64,000 bases of DNA, taken from assembly GCF_011745145.1 (NCBI RefSeq), contig NZ_CP050191.1:6092473-6156472 (forward strand). The letters run 5' to 3'. The position numbers were made by a program, and so were the translations under genes. The notes below the pieces were generated by a model. The model did no database searches. It was not told the origin of the DNA and was given only the letters and a program-made list of their open reading frames with translations. This DNA is from Mycobacterium sp. DL440 (GTDB lineage: Bacteria; Actinomycetota; Actinomycetes; Mycobacteriales; Mycobacteriaceae). Every line of letters starts with the position of its first letter. Position 1 is the stretch's first letter. Below, piece by piece: positions 49,966 through 58,548 of the stretch.

Positions 49966-51047
49966 TGCTGAAATACCGTGGATCGCATCTCATCCGGAGC
50001 GGACTCATTGGCATCGTGCTGATCGCGATGATCATCGCGGTCGGACTTCAGCCGCAGGCGCTGTGGTCCTGGGGCACGTCGGTCAAATACCACGCGGTGT
50101 TCGCCGAGGCAGGTGGGCTCACCACCGGTAACGACGTCAAGGTCTCCGGGGTCACCAAGGGCCTGGTCACCGATGTCAGTTTGAGCCACGGCAAGGCTCT
50201 GGTGACCTTCACCCTCGACAGCAAGGTGCGCCTCGGCTCCGACACCACCGCGCACATCCGCACCGGGACAATGCTCGGTGCCCGGATGCTCACCCTGGAA
50301 CCGGCCGGTGCGGGCACCCTGCACTCGTCGGGCACCATCCCCATCACCAGGACGGCGTCGCCGTATTCGCTGACCAACGCCGTCGGTGACTTCACGAACA
50401 ACACCGCCGGCACCGACACCGCGGCGCTCACGCAGTCCCTGGATACGTTGTCGGACACCATCGATCGGATGGCGCCCCAGCTGGGGCCGACGTTCGAGGG
50501 CCTGTCCCGGTTGTCGGAGACACTGAACAGTCGCAACGAATCGCTGTCCAACCTGCTCAAGAGCGCCGCCGACGTGACCGGCATCCTGTCGAAGCGCAGC
50601 GAGCAGGTCAACACGCTGCTGCTGGACGCGAACGCGTTGACCGGGGTACTCGACCAACGCCGGTACGCGATCGTCAACCTGCTGGCCAACACCTCGGCGC
50701 TGTCCCAGCAGCTCTCCGGACTCGTCCACGACAACGAAGAAGAGCTCGCACCCACCCTGAAGCAGCTCAACGCCGTGACCGCGATGCTGGAGAAGAACCG
50801 CGACAACATCGCCGGCGCCCTGGCGGGTCTCGCCAAATACCAGGTCACCCAGGGCGAATCAGTGAACAACGGGTGGTACTACAACGCCTTCGTCGGGAAC
50901 CTGCTGCCCTCGCAGACACTGCAGCCCTTCCTCGACTATGCGTTCGGATTCCGGCGCGGTACCAACGCCGGGCAACCACCGGACAACGCCGGCCCCCGCG
51001 CCGAGTTCCCCTGGCCCCACAACGGCATTCCTGGAGGAAGTCGATGA
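49965..51047 (+). CDS. mceC: MceC family protein
   Basis: A 360-residue Mce subunit with anchor LIGIVLIAMIIAVGL, MCE domain (AEAGGLTTGNDVKVSGVTKG; RTGTMLGARMLTLEP) and a helical coiled region (SNLLKSAADVTGILSKRSEQ). The C-terminus is Pro/Gly-rich. The TGATG overlap with mceB and ATGA with mceD indicate coupled translation of stoichiometric subunits. Confidence 0.92.
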   Translation: MLKYRGSHLIRSGLIGIVLIAMIIAVGLQPQALWSWGTSVKYHAVFAEAGGLTTGNDVKVSGVTKGLVTDVSLSHGKALVTFTLDSKVRLGSDTTAHIRTGTMLGARMLTLEPAGAGTLHSSGTIPITRTASPYSLTNAVGDFTNNTAGTDTAALTQSLDTLSDTIDRMAPQLGPTFEGLSRLSETLNSRNESLSNLLKSAADVTGILSKRSEQVNTLLLDANALTGVLDQRRYAIVNLLANTSALSQQLSGLVHDNEEELAPTLKQLNAVTAMLEKNRDNIAGALAGLAKYQVTQGESVNNGWYYNAFVGNLLPSQTLQPFLDYAFGFRRGTNAGQPPDNAGPRAEFPWPHNGIPGGSR

Positions 51048-52507
51048 TCGCCCGTAATCGGAAGCGGATCAGCCGCACCGTGCTGGTGCTGCTGGCCGCG
51101 TTGGCTCTGGCCGCAACGGTGGTGGTCGTGCGGCAGACCGTCTTCAAGCCGACCACCATCACCGCGTACTTCACCTCGGCCACCGCGGTCTACCCCGGCG
51201 ACGAGGTTCGCGTCGCCGGGGTCAAGGTCGGCTCCATCAAGAGCATCGACCCGGTCGGCGGTCAGGCGCGGATGACCCTCGCGATCGATCATGACGTGTT
51301 GATCCCGGCCGATGCCAAGGCGATCCTCATGGCGCAGAACCTGGTTGCCGCACGGTATGTGCAGCTGACGCCGGCCTATGAAGACGCTGGGCCGACGATG
51401 GCCGACGGTGCGCAGATCGGGGTGGAGCGCACGGCTGTGCCCGTGGAGTGGGACCAGGTCAAGGACCAGTTGATGCGCTTGGCGAGCGATCTGGGACCGA
51501 TCAACGGCGCGTCGGCCACCTCGCTGAGCCGCTTTGTCGACAGTGCCGCCGCAGCCATGAACGGCAACGGCGAGAAACTGCACGAGGCGATCAGCCAGTT
51601 GTCCGGTGTCGCAAAGATTCTGGGCCAGGGGAGCGGCGACGTCGTCGGCATCATCAAGAACCTGCAGGTCTTCGTCACGGCCCTGCGCGACAGCAACGCC
51701 CAGATCGTGGAATTCCAGGGGCATCTCGCCAATGTCACCAGTGTCGTCGACGGTAGCCGCTCCGATCTGGACGGGGCCCTGACGAACCTGGCGGATGCCG
51801 TGGGCAACGTTCGGAGATTCATCGCCGGCAGCCGCGACCAGACCGCCGAGCAGCTGCAGCGGTTGAACAACGTCACCCAGAATCTGGTGGACAACAAGAC
51901 CAAGCTCGAGAACGTCCTGCACGTCGCACCCAATGCGATCGCCAACGGCTACAACATCTACAACCCCGACAGCGGCACGGCAGTCGGCGCGTTCGCACTG
52001 TCAAACTTCTCCGATCCGGTGTCGGTGGTGTGCTCGGCCATCGCTGCGGTGAAGAATGCCACCGCAGCGGAATCGTCGAAGCTGTGCTCGCAGTACCTCG
52101 GACCCGCCCTGTCGTTGATCAACTTCAACTACATGCCGATGCCGTTCAACGCCTATCTGAGGAAAGCGCCCAGCCCGGAGAACCTGGTGTACACCGACCC
52201 CAACCTGGCACCTGGCGGGACCGGCGGGCGTCCGCAGCCGTACGCAGATCAACCGCCGGCCGTGTCGGCCTACACAGGTGCTGGTGACGTGGCACCGCCG
52301 GCCGGCTGGGGCACGCCCCCCGGGGCGCCCGGTGCGTACGCACCCAACGGATTCCCTGCGACTCCCGCTCCCGCGTTGTTCCCGGGCGCACCGATTCCTC
52401 CCGGCCCGCCCGCGCCGGGCGGTGCACCGAAGACGTTGCAGGACATGTTGCTTCCTGCAGAAGCCGCCCCGAACCCCGCACCGCCGGCCCCAGGAGGCAA
52501 CCCATGA
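51044..52507 (+). CDS. mceD: MceD family protein with Pro/Gly-rich tail
   Basis: A 487-residue Mce subunit: anchor at about 12-30, MCE domain (YPGDEVRVAGVKVGSIKSI; AKAILMAQNLVAARYVQLTP), helical segment, then about 90 residues of Pro/Gly/Ala-rich tail (PPAGWGTPPGAPGAYAPNGF; PGAPIPPGPPAPGG). The tail is longer than in the other subunits here and could reach across the periplasm or bind the cell wall. Two cysteines near 325 and 340 may pair. Confidence 0.91.
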   Translation: MIARNRKRISRTVLVLLAALALAATVVVVRQTVFKPTTITAYFTSATAVYPGDEVRVAGVKVGSIKSIDPVGGQARMTLAIDHDVLIPADAKAILMAQNLVAARYVQLTPAYEDAGPTMADGAQIGVERTAVPVEWDQVKDQLMRLASDLGPINGASATSLSRFVDSAAAAMNGNGEKLHEAISQLSGVAKILGQGSGDVVGIIKNLQVFVTALRDSNAQIVEFQGHLANVTSVVDGSRSDLDGALTNLADAVGNVRRFIAGSRDQTAEQLQRLNNVTQNLVDNKTKLENVLHVAPNAIANGYNIYNPDSGTAVGAFALSNFSDPVSVVCSAIAAVKNATAAESSKLCSQYLGPALSLINFNYMPMPFNAYLRKAPSPENLVYTDPNLAPGGTGGRPQPYADQPPAVSAYTGAGDVAPPAGWGTPPGAPGAYAPNGFPATPAPALFPGAPIPPGPPAPGGAPKTLQDMLLPAEAAPNPAPPAPGGNP

Positions 52508-53805
52508 TCACTCGGCGGTCGCTGACCCGCCTAACTGCGGTAGCCGCCTGTTCGGTGGTGGCGCTGACAGGCTGTGCGTTCCACGGGCTGAATTCACTGC
52601 CGCTGCCCGGCACCGTGGGCCGCGGGTCTGACGCGACGGTCTACCACGTCGAACTCGCCAACGTCGGTACGCTGGAATCTAATTCGCCCGTCATGATCAG
52701 TGACGTCATCGTGGGCAGTGTCTCCCGGATGGTGGTGAAGGGCTGGCACGCGGATGTGGAGGTGTCGGTCAAACCCGACATCGTCATTCCGGCCAACGCC
52801 GTCGCCACCGTCGGGCAGACCAGTTTGTTGGGCTCCATGCACATCGCGCTCGATCCTCCGGCGGGACAGTCCCCGTCGGGTCGGCTGGCTCCGGGGACCA
52901 CCCTCGAGCTCAACCGCACGTCGACCTACCCATCGACCGAACAGACCCTGTCGTCACTGTCGGTGCTCGTCAACGGTGGAGGCCTGGGCAAGATCGGTGA
53001 CCTGGTCACCGAATTCAACGCCGCGCTCAGCGGGCGCGAAGACAAGATCCGCGATCTGCTCACCCGACTCGATGACATCGTCGGGATGTTCGCCGACCAG
53101 CGGGACGACATCAACGCCTCGGTCACAGCACTGAACCGGTTGGCCGGCACGCTGTCCGGACAACAGGAAGTGATCACCACCGCGCTGCAACGGATCCCTC
53201 CGGCGCTGGACATCCTGGTCAAGCAGCGCCCCCGCATCACCACTGCGTTGGAGAAGTTCGGTCGGTTCAGCGACACCGCAACCAATCTCGTCAACGCCAC
53301 GCGGGACGACCTGCTGACCAACCTTCGCAACCTCGAACCGACGGTGAAGGCACTGGCCGACGTTGGACCGAACCTGGGCACCGTGCTGGCATATGCGCCG
53401 GCGTATCCCTACCCGCAGAACTTCATCGACCGGGCGATCCGCGGGGATTACCTCAACGAGTTCATCACCTTCGACTTCACCGTTCCGCGGCTGAAGCGGG
53501 GATTGTTCCTGGGCACCCGATGGGGCCAGGAGGGAATGCCTCTGACCCCGGCGCCGGGCGATCCCTGGTTTGCCAACTACACGAAGGACCCGCTGGGCAT
53601 GCCGCTGACGCCGACACCGCCGGCGGTCGCCACGATGCCGCCGCTGGTCGACCCCGCGCCGGCGGACGGACAGTCCGCTCAAGCGGCTCCGGTTGCGCAG
53701 TCGGCAGCCCCTGCGGATCCGGCGGCAGCGCCTGAACCGCAGCCTGACTTGCCTGTCGCCGCTGTGCCTTCCGAACCTGTAGCGCCAAATGAAGGTGGCA
53801 ACTGA
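52504..53805 (+). CDS. mceE: MceE family lipoprotein (LprK-like)
   Basis: A 433-residue Mce subunit with a lipoprotein signal: VVALTGC, lipid-attachment Cys at residue 24. The MCE domain follows (SNSPVMISDVIVGSVSRMVV; VATVGQTSLLGSMHIALDPP), then a helical region and an Ala/Pro-rich end. MceE is the lipoprotein of every mce operon. The start overlaps mceD (ATGA) and the stop overlaps mceF (TGATG). Confidence 0.92.
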   Translation: MITRRSLTRLTAVAACSVVALTGCAFHGLNSLPLPGTVGRGSDATVYHVELANVGTLESNSPVMISDVIVGSVSRMVVKGWHADVEVSVKPDIVIPANAVATVGQTSLLGSMHIALDPPAGQSPSGRLAPGTTLELNRTSTYPSTEQTLSSLSVLVNGGGLGKIGDLVTEFNAALSGREDKIRDLLTRLDDIVGMFADQRDDINASVTALNRLAGTLSGQQEVITTALQRIPPALDILVKQRPRITTALEKFGRFSDTATNLVNATRDDLLTNLRNLEPTVKALADVGPNLGTVLAYAPAYPYPQNFIDRAIRGDYLNEFITFDFTVPRLKRGLFLGTRWGQEGMPLTPAPGDPWFANYTKDPLGMPLTPTPPAVATMPPLVDPAPADGQSAQAAPVAQSAAPADPAAAPEPQPDLPVAAVPSEPVAPNEGGN

Positions 53806-55367
53806 TGCTCACCCGTTTCATCCGAATCCAGCTGGGCATCTTCGCGGTGGCCTCAGTCATCGGCATGGCGCTGATGGGCATCGTCTACATGCAGGCCCCC
53901 ACTCTGCTGGGGATCGGGCGGATGACGGTGACCCTGCAACTGCCCGGAACCGGTGGGCTCTACCAGTTCTCGAACGTGACCTATCGCGGCGTACAGATGG
54001 GGAAGGTCACCGAGGTGCGGCCCACCCGCGAGGGAGCGGAAGCCACCCTGTCGCTCAACACCTCACCCAAGGTGCCCGCTGATCTGCACGCCGCGGTGCT
54101 CAGCGTGTCGGCCGTCGGCGAGCAGTACGTCGACCTGCAGCCCCGCAACGAATCGGGACCGTATCTGCACGACGGCTCGGTGATCCCGGCTTCCAACACA
54201 TCGATCCCTCAGGCCGTGGGGCCGATGCTCGATCAGGTCTCCTCACTCATGGGCAGCATCCCCAAGGACAAGATCAGCCCGCTGCTCGACGAAACCTTCA
54301 AAGCCTTCAACGGTTCTGGAAACGACATGGGGTCGTTGCTCGATTCATCGTCGAGACTGATCGCCGAGGCGAGCGCCGCCTCCGACCAGTCCCGTGCCCT
54401 CATCGACGACGGTGCGCCCCTCCTCGACGGGCAGGCCGAATCGGTTGACGCAATACGTACCTGGGCGCGCAGCATGGCCGGCATCACCAAGCAGGTCGCC
54501 GACGACGACCAGCACGTGCGCACCCTGCTCAAAGATGGGCCAGGTGCCGCCGACGAAGCGTCCCGTCTGTTCAATCAGGTCAAGCCCACCTTGCCGCTGC
54601 TACTGGCCAATCTGTCCAGCCTCGGCCAGGTCGGGGTGACCTATCGCCCCGCGCTGGAGCAGCTCCTCGTGCTGCTGCCGCCGTCCATCGCCGCCACACA
54701 GTCATACGGTGCGCCGAAGAACAACCCGGTCGGAATGTCGTTGGGCGACTTCACCCTGAACATAGGTGACCCGCCGGCCTGCACCGTCGGTTTCCTGCCG
54801 CCGTCGTCGTGGCGGTCTCCGGAGGACACCAGCGACATCGACACCCCCGACGGGCTGTACTGCAAGCTGCCGCAGGATTCACCGATCGGTGTGCGCGGCG
54901 CACGCAACTACCCGTGCATGGGTAAGCCGGGAAAGCGCGCTCCCACAGTCGAAATCTGTGACAGTGACCGGCCCTACGAGCCACTGGCGATGCGCCAGCA
55001 CGCCCTCGGTCCCTACCCGATCGATCCCAACCTGCTCGCCCAGGGGATCGCGCCGGACTCCCGCGTCGACCGGGACACCTTCATCCACGGCCCCATAGAG
55101 GGCACACCGGGTCCCCCTGCCGCCCTGCCGCCGGGTGAAGCGCCGCCAGCCGCACCGACTGGGGAGGCGCCGCCGAGCGACGGCGGAGCGCCGACGATGG
55201 CGCCGAGTGCGTTCACCCCCAACGGATCCGGCGGACCCTCGGTGGCCATCGCCACTTATGACCTGCAGACGGGCCGGTACGCCACACCGGACGGGAAGGT
55301 GTATCGGCAGGCCGATCTCGTGCCGCGCACCGGTGAGGAGACCTGGAAGGATCTGTTCACCACCTGA
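53805..55367 (+). CDS. mceF: MceF family protein
   Basis: A 520-residue Mce subunit: anchor IFAVASVIGMALMGIVYM, MCE domain (LYQFSNVTYRGVQMGKVTEV; AVLSVSAVGEQYVDLQPRN), helical segment, and a long C-terminal part with four cysteines (PPACTVGFLPP, GLYCKLP, YPCMGKP, VEICDSD) followed by a Pro/Ala-rich stretch and SVAIATYDLQTGRYATPDGK. It is the last mce gene; the next 195 bases up to 55563 show no clear terminator. Confidence 0.92.
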   Translation: MLTRFIRIQLGIFAVASVIGMALMGIVYMQAPTLLGIGRMTVTLQLPGTGGLYQFSNVTYRGVQMGKVTEVRPTREGAEATLSLNTSPKVPADLHAAVLSVSAVGEQYVDLQPRNESGPYLHDGSVIPASNTSIPQAVGPMLDQVSSLMGSIPKDKISPLLDETFKAFNGSGNDMGSLLDSSSRLIAEASAASDQSRALIDDGAPLLDGQAESVDAIRTWARSMAGITKQVADDDQHVRTLLKDGPGAADEASRLFNQVKPTLPLLLANLSSLGQVGVTYRPALEQLLVLLPPSIAATQSYGAPKNNPVGMSLGDFTLNIGDPPACTVGFLPPSSWRSPEDTSDIDTPDGLYCKLPQDSPIGVRGARNYPCMGKPGKRAPTVEICDSDRPYEPLAMRQHALGPYPIDPNLLAQGIAPDSRVDRDTFIHGPIEGTPGPPAALPPGEAPPAAPTGEAPPSDGGAPTMAPSAFTPNGSGGPSVAIATYDLQTGRYATPDGKVYRQADLVPRTGEETWKDLFTT

Positions 55368-55562
55368 TCCGGGGTCGATCACAAACACCCACGCACAGCC
55401 ACTTTCCTATCGCAACGATGATGCAGGCCAACCTCAACTGCGCTGCAACAGTTCTACGATCGAGGATCGGTGGTCCGATGTGTATCCGCCGGCAAACAGG
55501 TCGGCAGCGAGATCAGGCTTGCGGGTGAACTGTTGTAGCGCAGGGTATCTGGACCGTTGTGA

Positions 55563-56075
55563 TCAGGCCGTTTTCACCAGCTTGAACGGCATCGTGATGA
55601 ACACGACCCGGCTGCTGCCGCATGACCCGCTGACGCCGGTCGTCGAATCCTCACCCAGCAATGTCGTCGACGCCGGGTCGGTTGCGGTGGCGTCCGCATT
55701 CGATGGGAAGAAACGGAACACTTGCAGACCCGGGCCCGAAGTGCCGTCCCCGCATGGCTGCCAGTTGTCTACCGTCTTCTTGACGAACCAGACGCCGCTC
55801 TTCTGGTAGATCGGGGCGCTCCAGCCCCAGTCGGTGTCGACCGTGCCGGTGCACTCGCTCGGGTAGCTGCAGGTCGTCGAGATGGTCCAGGTGCCACGAA
55901 TGCTGGCCTCATCGTGGAAGATGTCGTTCGTCTTCGCCCATTCACCGTTCGACGTCGCGACGTAGGTGCCGTTGAGCCCCCAACTCGGGGACGCTCCGGC
56001 GACGGGGCTGCCGATACTGCCCATTGCAACGGCGGTGAGTAACCCTGCGCCAACAAATGCCGTCGACACCCGCAT
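55563..56075 (-). CDS. secreted protein of mycobacterial Rv2253-like type
   Basis: A 170-residue protein with an N-terminal signal peptide (STAFVGAGLLTAVAMGSIGS, cleavage near AGA-S at about 28). The mature part has two Cys pairs and the pattern LNGTYVATSNGEWAKTNDIF, RGTWTISTTCSYPSECTGTV, VWFVKKTVDNWQPCGDGT. It resembles small secreted mycobacterial proteins of unknown role found near mce loci. GGAG seven bases before ATG 56075 sets the start. It runs against the mce operon. Confidence 0.7.
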   Translation of the reverse strand: MRVSTAFVGAGLLTAVAMGSIGSPVAGASPSWGLNGTYVATSNGEWAKTNDIFHDEASIRGTWTISTTCSYPSECTGTVDTDWGWSAPIYQKSGVWFVKKTVDNWQPCGDGTSGPGLQVFRFFPSNADATATDPASTTLLGEDSTTGVSGSCGSSRVVFITMPFKLVKTA

Positions 56076-56208
56076 GACCCTGCTCCTCTGAACGCCGGCC
56101 ACGGGCGGTCGCCGTGGCAGTGTTCACTGTCCAGCTTCTGGCGTGTTTTTACAGTCGATGTCCCACCCAGTGGGTTATCCACCGGCAGGTGGATTCAGTC
56201 GTGCCACA

Positions 56209-56601
56209 GTGTCGTTCGTGCGGATACCGGTGGCAGCCACGGCAGGGCTGCTTGTCGCGGCGGCGATGGTCGCCCCAGCCCCAGCGGGTGCAGAACCTGT
56301 CGGATGCAGTGAACCCTCGTGCGTGCCCGGGATCACCGGGGGAGTCGTGCTCGGTGCGCCGTGTGCGGATACGGCGTACTACGTCTTCGGCACCACCTCG
56401 TGGGGCCGGTTGGTCTTCTGCGGGTCGCCGCGCCGATACGAGCCCCGTTATTTCCGGTCACCGCCGATGAAAGGCATCCGTGAGGAGAGCGCGCCATGCA
56501 CAGCGGCCGAAAAGAGCTCTGTCGCACAGGCGCCCGACGGGCTCTTCTTGAGCTGCGTGGCAAGTGACGGATCGAGCAGGTGGCTTCGTGGCGACCTCTG
56601 A
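56209..56601 (+). CDS. small secreted Cys-containing protein
   Basis: A 130-residue protein with signal peptide (VRIPVAATAGLLVAAAMVAP, cleavage after AGA) and six cysteines in the mature part (GCSEPSC, APCADTAYY, VFCGSP, APCTAAEKSS, FLSCVASDG). I do not recognise the family. GTG 56209 or 56218 could be the start, and an open frame extends to 56143. Its 3' end overlaps the next gene's start region, so the two are probably co-expressed. Confidence 0.6.
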   Translation: MSFVRIPVAATAGLLVAAAMVAPAPAGAEPVGCSEPSCVPGITGGVVLGAPCADTAYYVFGTTSWGRLVFCGSPRRYEPRYFRSPPMKGIREESAPCTAAEKSSVAQAPDGLFLSCVASDGSSRWLRGDL

Positions 56602-57052
56602 CGCGCGGGACCGCGCGGTGTTGAAGCGGCGGCGCAAGGGCGCGGTCGGCGTGTTGATTGCTGTCGCACTCGGCGCCGGCGTTCCCTTGGCGACACCAGC
56701 ACACGCGGACGAGGACCCGATGCTGCATCGGGTGACCTACACGGTCACCGCCGAGCAGCCGACGACCGTCGGCATCTATTTCCGTGAGGTTGATCCACCG
56801 ACGTGGGCGGACTACAGCCACAACCCGTACGAGTTCAGTCCCAAGGACGATCTCACGCTGGAACCGGGCAAGCCATGGATCCGCGAGACCACGCTCGCCG
56901 ACCCCATGAAATGGGCCATGGTCACGGTCACCACGGCCGGACTGGCTCCCCACGACGCAGGCACCTTGCGGTGCGAATTGGCCATCGACGGAATCGTCGT
57001 GCACCGTGCCGCCGGTTCCAAGGGAGCTTTGTGTTCGCTGCGGACCTGGTGA
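56588..57052 (+). CDS. secreted MmpS-like small protein
   Basis: A 154-residue protein: basic start RDRAVLKRRRKG, hydrophobic segment AVGVLIAVALGAGVPLATPA, cleavage near AHA-D, then a beta-rich domain VTYTVTAEQPTTVGIYFREV ... MVTVTTAGL ... LRCELAIDGIVVHRAAGSKG with two cysteines. The plan is that of MmpS-type periplasmic domains, though no MmpL partner is present. AGGTGG four bases before GTG 56588 supports this start; GTG 56564 is possible. It lies between mce and its associated genes. Confidence 0.6.
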   Translation: MATSDARDRAVLKRRRKGAVGVLIAVALGAGVPLATPAHADEDPMLHRVTYTVTAEQPTTVGIYFREVDPPTWADYSHNPYEFSPKDDLTLEPGKPWIRETTLADPMKWAMVTVTTAGLAPHDAGTLRCELAIDGIVVHRAAGSKGALCSLRTW

Positions 57053-57213
57053 CGGTCGTCAGTTCCGTCGGGAGCCGATTTGTCCACTGGGTGGGACGGC
57101 TGCGTCGACGTTGATTGCTGCCGCACTAGCGTGTGGCAGCAATCACATCGGCCTTGAGGCGGCGGCAGTAACTGGTGCCATCCGCGACTGGCCGAGACAA
57201 CCGGAGGTGCACT

Positions 57214-57903
57214 ATGCGGTTACTCAGCCGCTCCGACGAGGCAACTGAGGCAGCCGTGCTCGATGACGCCGACTCGCAGCTGAGCGACGACGATCTGGAA
57301 TCCTTGGATCAGGCTGAACCCGATGCTGACGGGACCGACCCCGAGTGTGACGGCAACACCGAATCTACGGGCGAGGACGGCAACCAACCGTCGGACGCAG
57401 ACGAGAAGCGTAGGTGGCGTCCGAAACTCGCGACGGTGCTGGCAGGTCTGGCCATCCTCGTCAGCGCCGCTCTGCTGGCTGCCGGCGGATACATGGTCTG
57501 GTTCCACCTGCAGGTCGACCGTGAGCAACAGCGCCGCGCGGAATTCTCGGCAGCGGCGTCGCAAGCCGCCGTCACATTGATGTCGATCGACAGCGCCAAG
57601 GCGGAGGAGAACGTCCGGCAGATCGTCGACAACTCGACCGGACAGTTCAGAGAGGACATGGAATCGTCGGCCGAAGACCTGGTGAGAGCCGCGCAGGATT
57701 CGAAGGCGACGACGAAGGCGACGGCAAAGGCCACGGCGGTTCAGTCGATGGACGCGGACTCCGCAGTCGTTCTCGTCAGTACGGCGACCACGGTGAGCAA
57801 CTCGGCCGGCGCCAATCAGCAGCCGCGCAACTGGCGGCTGAGCGTCACGATGGTCAAAGACGGAGGGCAGATCAAGATGTCGAAGGTGGAGTTCGTCCCG
57901 TGA
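57214..57903 (+). CDS. Mce-associated membrane protein
   Basis: A 229-residue protein: acidic N-terminal tail (DDADSQLSDDDLESLDQAEP), basic KRRWRPK, one membrane segment (TVLAGLAILVSAALLAAGGY) and a periplasmic domain (EQQRRAEFSAAASQAAVTLM; WRLSVTMVKDGGQIKMSKVE). This is the layout of the Mas proteins after mce operons such as Rv3493c, which help stabilise Mce transport. GGAGG six bases before the ATG sets the start. It overlaps the next gene by GTGA. Confidence 0.82.
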   Translation: MRLLSRSDEATEAAVLDDADSQLSDDDLESLDQAEPDADGTDPECDGNTESTGEDGNQPSDADEKRRWRPKLATVLAGLAILVSAALLAAGGYMVWFHLQVDREQQRRAEFSAAASQAAVTLMSIDSAKAEENVRQIVDNSTGQFREDMESSAEDLVRAAQDSKATTKATAKATAVQSMDADSAVVLVSTATTVSNSAGANQQPRNWRLSVTMVKDGGQIKMSKVEFVP

Positions 57904-58505
57904 GTACCAACACAGCAGAACCAGACGTCGAAATCCCTTCGGACACCGAATCAATCATCGAGGAACCACAGGCCGGCGCAGTCGACGCGCATGCCGACAA
58001 CCCGGAGCGGTGGACCCGACGCATCGCGCGGCGGTGGCGACCGATTGCCGTTGTGTGCGTACTGTTGGCGTCGGCAGGTTCGGCAGCGGCACTTTACTTC
58101 GGCGCCTATCGGGCCGAACATCAGGCCGCCCAAGCGTCCACGACGGTGATTGACGCGGCCAGCGAAGGTTCGGTGGCGTTGTTGTCCTATGCACCAAACA
58201 GTTTGGATCAGGACTTCGCTACGGCGAAGTCCAAACTGACCGGTGACTTCCTGGATTACTACAGCGCGTTCGCCGACAAGTTCGTTGCGCCGGCAGCCAA
58301 GCAGAAGGATATTCAGGCCACCGCCGCGGTCGTTCGCGCTGCCCCGGTCGACGTGCAATCCGACACCGCGGAGGTGCTGGTCTACCTTAATCAGGCGACT
58401 ACCAGCCGCGACAATCCTGAACCGGCGCAGGCTGCCAGCGCCGTGAAGGTCGGGCTTACGAAAGTCGATGGTAGTTGGCTGATCTCGTCCTTCGATCCGA
58501 TCTAG
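57900..58505 (+). CDS. Mce-associated membrane protein
   Basis: A 201-residue partner of the previous protein: acidic N-terminus, RRIARRWRP, a single membrane segment (IAVVCVLLASAGSAAALYFG) and a Mas-type domain with SVALLSYAPNSLDQDFATAK and a C-terminal VDGSWLISSFDPI. It resembles Rv3492c. The GTG start overlaps the stop of its neighbour; its own TAG stop is in the stem of the terminator at 58502. Confidence 0.82.
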   Translation: MSTNTAEPDVEIPSDTESIIEEPQAGAVDAHADNPERWTRRIARRWRPIAVVCVLLASAGSAAALYFGAYRAEHQAAQASTTVIDAASEGSVALLSYAPNSLDQDFATAKSKLTGDFLDYYSAFADKFVAPAAKQKDIQATAAVVRAAPVDVQSDTAEVLVYLNQATTSRDNPEPAQAASAVKVGLTKVDGSWLISSFDPI

Positions 58506-58548
58506 CTACCTCGACCTCAAAAAGGCTTTTTCAGGTCGAAGTAGCTAG
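58502..58548. terminator. long bidirectional terminator holding both stop codons
   Basis: CTAGCTACCTCGACCT pairs with AGGTCGAAGTAGCTAG over 16 positions with one mismatch; inside, AAAAA and TTTTT pair around GGC. The hairpin separates the Mce-associated gene and the convergent HNH gene, and the TAG stop of each lies in its outer stem (58503-58505 and 58545-58547). Confidence 0.85.
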
